Shown here piece after piece: positions 6,329 through 8,369 of a stretch of DNA of 8,369 bases (within the stretch, counting starts at the first letter, position 1; every line of letters starts with the position of its first letter). The notes beneath the pieces are model-generated. The model was given only the letters and a program-made list of their open reading frames with translations. It was not told the origin of the DNA and ran no database searches. This DNA comes from Atribacterota bacterium (lineage in GTDB: Bacteria > Atribacterota > Phoenicimicrobiia > Phoenicimicrobiales > Phoenicimicrobiaceae), in assembly GCA_030599445.1 (NCBI GenBank), contig JAUVOA010000057.1:1-8369 (forward strand), written 5' to 3'. A program made the position numbers and the translations under genes.

Positions 6329-6348
6329 AATAATATATTAGTAATATA
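6323..6348. promoter_or_regulatory. Candidate autoregulatory operator: two overlapping 15-bp palindromes
   Basis: TATATTA-A-TAATATA (6323-6337) and TATATTA-G-TAATATA (6334-6348) are both perfect palindromes with a single central base. Their starts are 11 bp apart, about one helical turn. They cover the -10 box and the expected transcription start of the adjacent GntR/FCD gene, a position suited to repression. FCD-family dimers usually bind short palindromes with a small centre. Binding is inferred; AT-richness makes isolated partial matches common, but two perfect, phased copies in a promoter are unlikely to be chance. Confidence 0.6.
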
Positions 6349-6360
6349 TAGGTGATATTT

Positions 6361-6984
6361 ATGATAAATAAAGAAATTTACAAAGAACTTAAAAAACGGA
6401 TAGTTTATCTGGACTACAAACCAAAACAAGTATTGAATATTAAAGAATTAGCGAAAGAATTTGGGGTTAGCCCTATGCCTATTCGAGAGGTGTTAATCCT
6501 TTTAGAAAGCGAAAAACTAATTCATATAATACCTAATAATGGCATCTATGTTAATGACATAAGTTTTCAAGAACTTAAAGATGTTTTTGAAGTCAGGCTT
6601 TTTTTAGTTAGCCTTGCCGGGAGATTGGCAGCTCAAAGAGCAACTTCAGAAGAATTAAACAAAATGAAAGAACTTCTCGAAAAAATAAAAAAGGAAAAGA
6701 ACCGAAACAAATTAATTCAGTTAGATGCAGAATTTCACGATTTAGTAAATTACTCTACTAAAAATCAAACCTTAGCCAAGACTTTAAAAAGATTGCGAAA
6801 TCAAATTGGCCGCTTGTGGTTCTTTGCTAAAGAAAATGATGCTTATTCGCAAAAAATTCCTGAAGATTTTGAAGAACTTATAAAAGCACTGGAAAACAAA
6901 GAGCAAAACAAGTGTGAGCAGATTATGAAGGATCACGCTATTCACTTTATAAATCAGATAAAAATGAGTTTGTATGCTGAATAA
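6361..6984 (+). CDS. GntR family regulator with FCD (FadR C-terminal) domain
   Basis: The 207-residue protein has an N-terminal winged helix (residues 3-65; LNIKELAKEFGVSPMPIREV is the helix-turn-helix, followed by an LIHIIPNNGIYV wing). An all-helical FCD ligand domain follows (about 70-202). In FCD domains one Asp and three His bind a metal or contact a small acid ligand. Here D122, H126 and H192 fit, but the third His position appears to be F170 (PEDFEELIKAL where HRAILDAI-like sequence is usual). Start: ATG at 6361 with AGGTGA (6350-6355) 5 nt upstream. A GTG at 6352 overlaps that ribosome site and is less likely. It lies 44 nt before tdh, so it is probably co-transcribed with it, and likely controls threonine use and itself through the palindrome pair in its promoter. 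Ligand unknown; threonine or a breakdown product is a guess. Confidence 0.9.
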   Translation: MINKEIYKELKKRIVYLDYKPKQVLNIKELAKEFGVSPMPIREVLILLESEKLIHIIPNNGIYVNDISFQELKDVFEVRLFLVSLAGRLAAQRATSEELNKMKELLEKIKKEKNRNKLIQLDAEFHDLVNYSTKNQTLAKTLKRLRNQIGRLWFFAKENDAYSQKIPEDFEELIKALENKEQNKCEQIMKDHAIHFINQIKMSLYAE

Positions 6985-7028
6985 AAAAATTATTCTTTGA
7001 ATTAAGCTGAATTGAAAAAGGAGAAAAT

Positions 7029-7988
7029 ATGAAAAGAATTTTAATAACCGGAGCGCTGGGTCAAATTGGTTCTGAACTTGCTTCTTTTTTAAGAAAAAGA
7101 TACGGTAATGAAAATGTTATTGCCTCAGATATTAAACATGTGCCTGATGAAATAATTAACCAAGTCGGGGTATTTGAGCATATTGACTGTTTAGATGCTC
7201 AGGAGATTTGCTCTGTAATTAATAAATATAAAATAGATACTGTATTTCATCTTGCTGCTGTTCTCTCTGCAAGTGGAGAAAAAAATCCTCAATTAGCCTG
7301 GAAAGTAAACATTAATGGCCTTTACAATGTGCTGGAAATAGCCAGGGAATATAAATGTGCTGTGTTCACTCCCAGTTCGATTGCCGCTTTTGGCCCTTCT
7401 ACTCCCAAAGATAAGACCCCTCAAGAGACAGTTCAAAGACCCAACACCATCTATGGATTAACCAAAGTTACAGGAGAGCTACTTTGCGATTATTATTATT
7501 CAAAATATGGAGTAGATACCAGAGGAGTACGTTTTCCGGGAATTATCTCTAATGTTGCTCTTCCCGGTGGAGGAACTACCGATTATGCTGTTGAAATCTT
7601 TTATGAAGCATTAAAAAATAAAAAATATACCTGTTTTTTAAATAAAGATACTTATCTGGATATGATGTATATGCCTGATGCTCTAAAAGCAGCTCTTAAT
7701 CTTATGGAAACTGACCCTTCCCGATTAAAACACAGGAATGCCTATAATGTGACCGCAGAAAGCTTTAATCCGGAACAACTCGCTCGGGAAATCAAAAAAT
7801 ACATTCCGGACTTTGAGATGAACTATGATATTGACCCAATGCGGCAGGCAATCGCCGATTCCTGGCCTAACCGATTAGATGACAGTGCAGCCAGAAAAGA
7901 ATGGGGATGGTCTCCGGATTATAATTTGGAAGCAATGACCAAGGATATGATTGAAAAACTGGAAGTTAAACTGCATGTTAGTGTGTAG
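7029..7988 (+). CDS. tdh: L-threonine 3-dehydrogenase, short-chain/epimerase type
   Basis: The 319-residue enzyme oxidises L-threonine with NAD+ to 2-amino-3-oxobutyrate in the cytoplasm. It is the extended SDR (GalE-like) form, not the zinc alcohol-dehydrogenase form. Seen: the nucleotide motif GALGQIG (residues 8-14), an acidic D34 at the end of the second strand that favours NAD, HLAAVLSASGEKNP (74-87), the catalytic PSS (115-117) and Y142-x3-K146 (YGLTK), and signatures of this TDH group such as PGGGTTDYA (179-187), MMYMPDAL (212-219), IADSWP (275-280) and WGWSPDY (292-298). Length is normal. A GGAG site precedes the ATG. Its product is the substrate of Kbl, encoded next after a 178-nt repeat-bearing gap, which strongly supports the assignment. 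Confidence 0.93.
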   Translation: MKRILITGALGQIGSELASFLRKRYGNENVIASDIKHVPDEIINQVGVFEHIDCLDAQEICSVINKYKIDTVFHLAAVLSASGEKNPQLAWKVNINGLYNVLEIAREYKCAVFTPSSIAAFGPSTPKDKTPQETVQRPNTIYGLTKVTGELLCDYYYSKYGVDTRGVRFPGIISNVALPGGGTTDYAVEIFYEALKNKKYTCFLNKDTYLDMMYMPDALKAALNLMETDPSRLKHRNAYNVTAESFNPEQLAREIKKYIPDFEMNYDIDPMRQAIADSWPNRLDDSAARKEWGWSPDYNLEAMTKDMIEKLEVKLHVSV

Positions 7989-8025
7989 AATACAGTGATA
8001 AGTAATGAGTAATAAGAGGAAAGAG

Positions 8026-8110
8026 TTAGTTGGTTATTTGGTTCGGGAATGAGTATATTGAAGAATTAATTTTAAACTAATTAACCAACAAACCAGTTAA
8101 CTAGCTAACT
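8026..8110 (+). repeat. Hairpin-forming interspersed repeat, copy 2, between tdh and kbl
   Basis: TTAGTTGGTTATTTGGTT (8026-8043) pairs with AACCAACAAACCAGTTAA (8083-8100): 14 Watson-Crick pairs, two G-U pairs and two mismatches around a 39-nt loop. The loop carries ATATTGAAGAATTAAT (8055-8070), identical to the reverse complement of 3692-3707 in copy 1. It is flanked by other phrase repeats: GTGATAAGTAATGAGTAATAA before it (7996-8016), and after it ACGACTATTCACTATTCACTAACGACTA (about 8118-8145). It is oriented opposite to copy 1. No T-run follows the stem. Confidence 0.7.
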
Positions 8111-8166
8111 AAGTACTAACGACTATTCACTATTCACTAACGACTAATTAAATGGAGGATTAAAAA

Positions 8167-8369
8167 ATGGGATTAGATAATTTAGAGAAAGTCCTTTCTC
8201 AAACTCTAAAAGAGCTAAAAGAGGAAGGACGATTAAAGGGAAAAGAATACATTATAACCAAAGTTAAAAGAAGTGATGGAGAAAAAGGTCCAAGATATTT
8301 CCTTAAAGGGAAAGACGAGCAGGAATTTATCAGAATGAATTCTAATTCTTATCTGGGAATGTCCTTAAG
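8167..8369 (+). CDS. kbl: Glycine C-acetyltransferase (2-amino-3-ketobutyrate CoA ligase), N-terminal part only
   Basis: An open frame of 67 codons starts at an ATG preceded by GGAGGA (about 8155-8160) and is cut by the right edge. The visible part has the amphipathic start of the family (LEKVLSQTLKELKEEGRLKG) and then EFIRMNSNSYLGMSL (about residues 53-67), the N-S/N-x-Y-L-G signature of pyridoxal-phosphate alpha-oxoamine synthases. The PLP lysine lies beyond the window. Kbl cleaves 2-amino-3-oxobutyrate with CoA into glycine and acetyl-CoA. Its place directly after tdh separates it from the other oxoamine synthases (BioF, HemA, SPT), which share the same fold. The 178-nt repeat-rich gap could reduce or uncouple its expression from tdh. 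Confidence 0.87.
   Translation, partial: MGLDNLEKVLSQTLKELKEEGRLKGKEYIITKVKRSDGEKGPRYFLKGKDEQEFIRMNSNSYLGMSL

Noticed and set aside
8000..8150. CRISPR-like array from repeated TAACCA/CACTATTCAC phrases
   Set aside because: Units are short, unevenly spaced and without unique spacers of constant length; no cas genes are present.

Overview
The window is AT-rich (roughly one third G+C by eye) bacterial DNA. It has good AGGAGG-type ribosome binding sites, sigma70-type promoters, GTG and TTG starts, and many A/T-ending codons. Gene content (DUF3160 protein, NAD-dependent sugar-epimerase-type threonine dehydrogenase, Kbl, PC4/YdbC-like protein, flavoredoxin-like protein) and intergenic DNA full of short phrase repeats suit an anaerobic, probably uncultivated bacterial lineage. 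Something like Atribacterota or Aerophobota is my guess, but the phylum is not proven by the sequence. I see no tRNA, rRNA, CRISPR array, transposase or phage gene.

Left part (1-1041, minus strand): three closely spaced genes transcribed leftward, namely an unrecognised 107-residue protein, a 70-residue PC4/YdbC-type single-stranded nucleic-acid binding protein, and a flavin reductase-like protein that runs off the left edge. A repeat-rich gap (1042-1471) follows, with a REP/MITE-like palindrome and GATAC-type phrase repeats.

Middle (1472-4722, minus strand): two exported proteins. One is a 714-residue DUF3160 protein with a signal peptide. The other is a zinc-dependent phospholipase C/P1-nuclease family enzyme whose predicted signal cleavage leaves a tryptophan as residue 1, as in Bacillus PLC. 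A hairpin-forming repeat lies between them.

Right part (4837-8369): a malate/L-lactate dehydrogenase-type (Ldh_2) oxidoreductase is transcribed leftward from its own promoter. Diverging from it is a rightward cluster: GntR/FCD regulator, L-threonine 3-dehydrogenase, and the start of glycine C-acetyltransferase (Kbl, cut by the right edge). Together tdh and kbl convert threonine plus CoA to glycine plus acetyl-CoA. The regulator gene has a near-consensus promoter (TTGACA-17-TATATT) whose -10 and start region carry two overlapping copies of one 15-bp palindrome, TATATTA-N-TAATATA, spaced 11 bp apart. This is a strong candidate autoregulatory operator.

The most unusual non-coding signal is a repeat of about 80 bp found in opposite orientations at 3661-3745 and 8026-8110. 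Both copies fold into a stem of TTGGTTA/TTAACCAA type around a loop with an identical 16-base core. A stem-only fragment lies at 6228-6270. I found no clearly new defence or mobile system.
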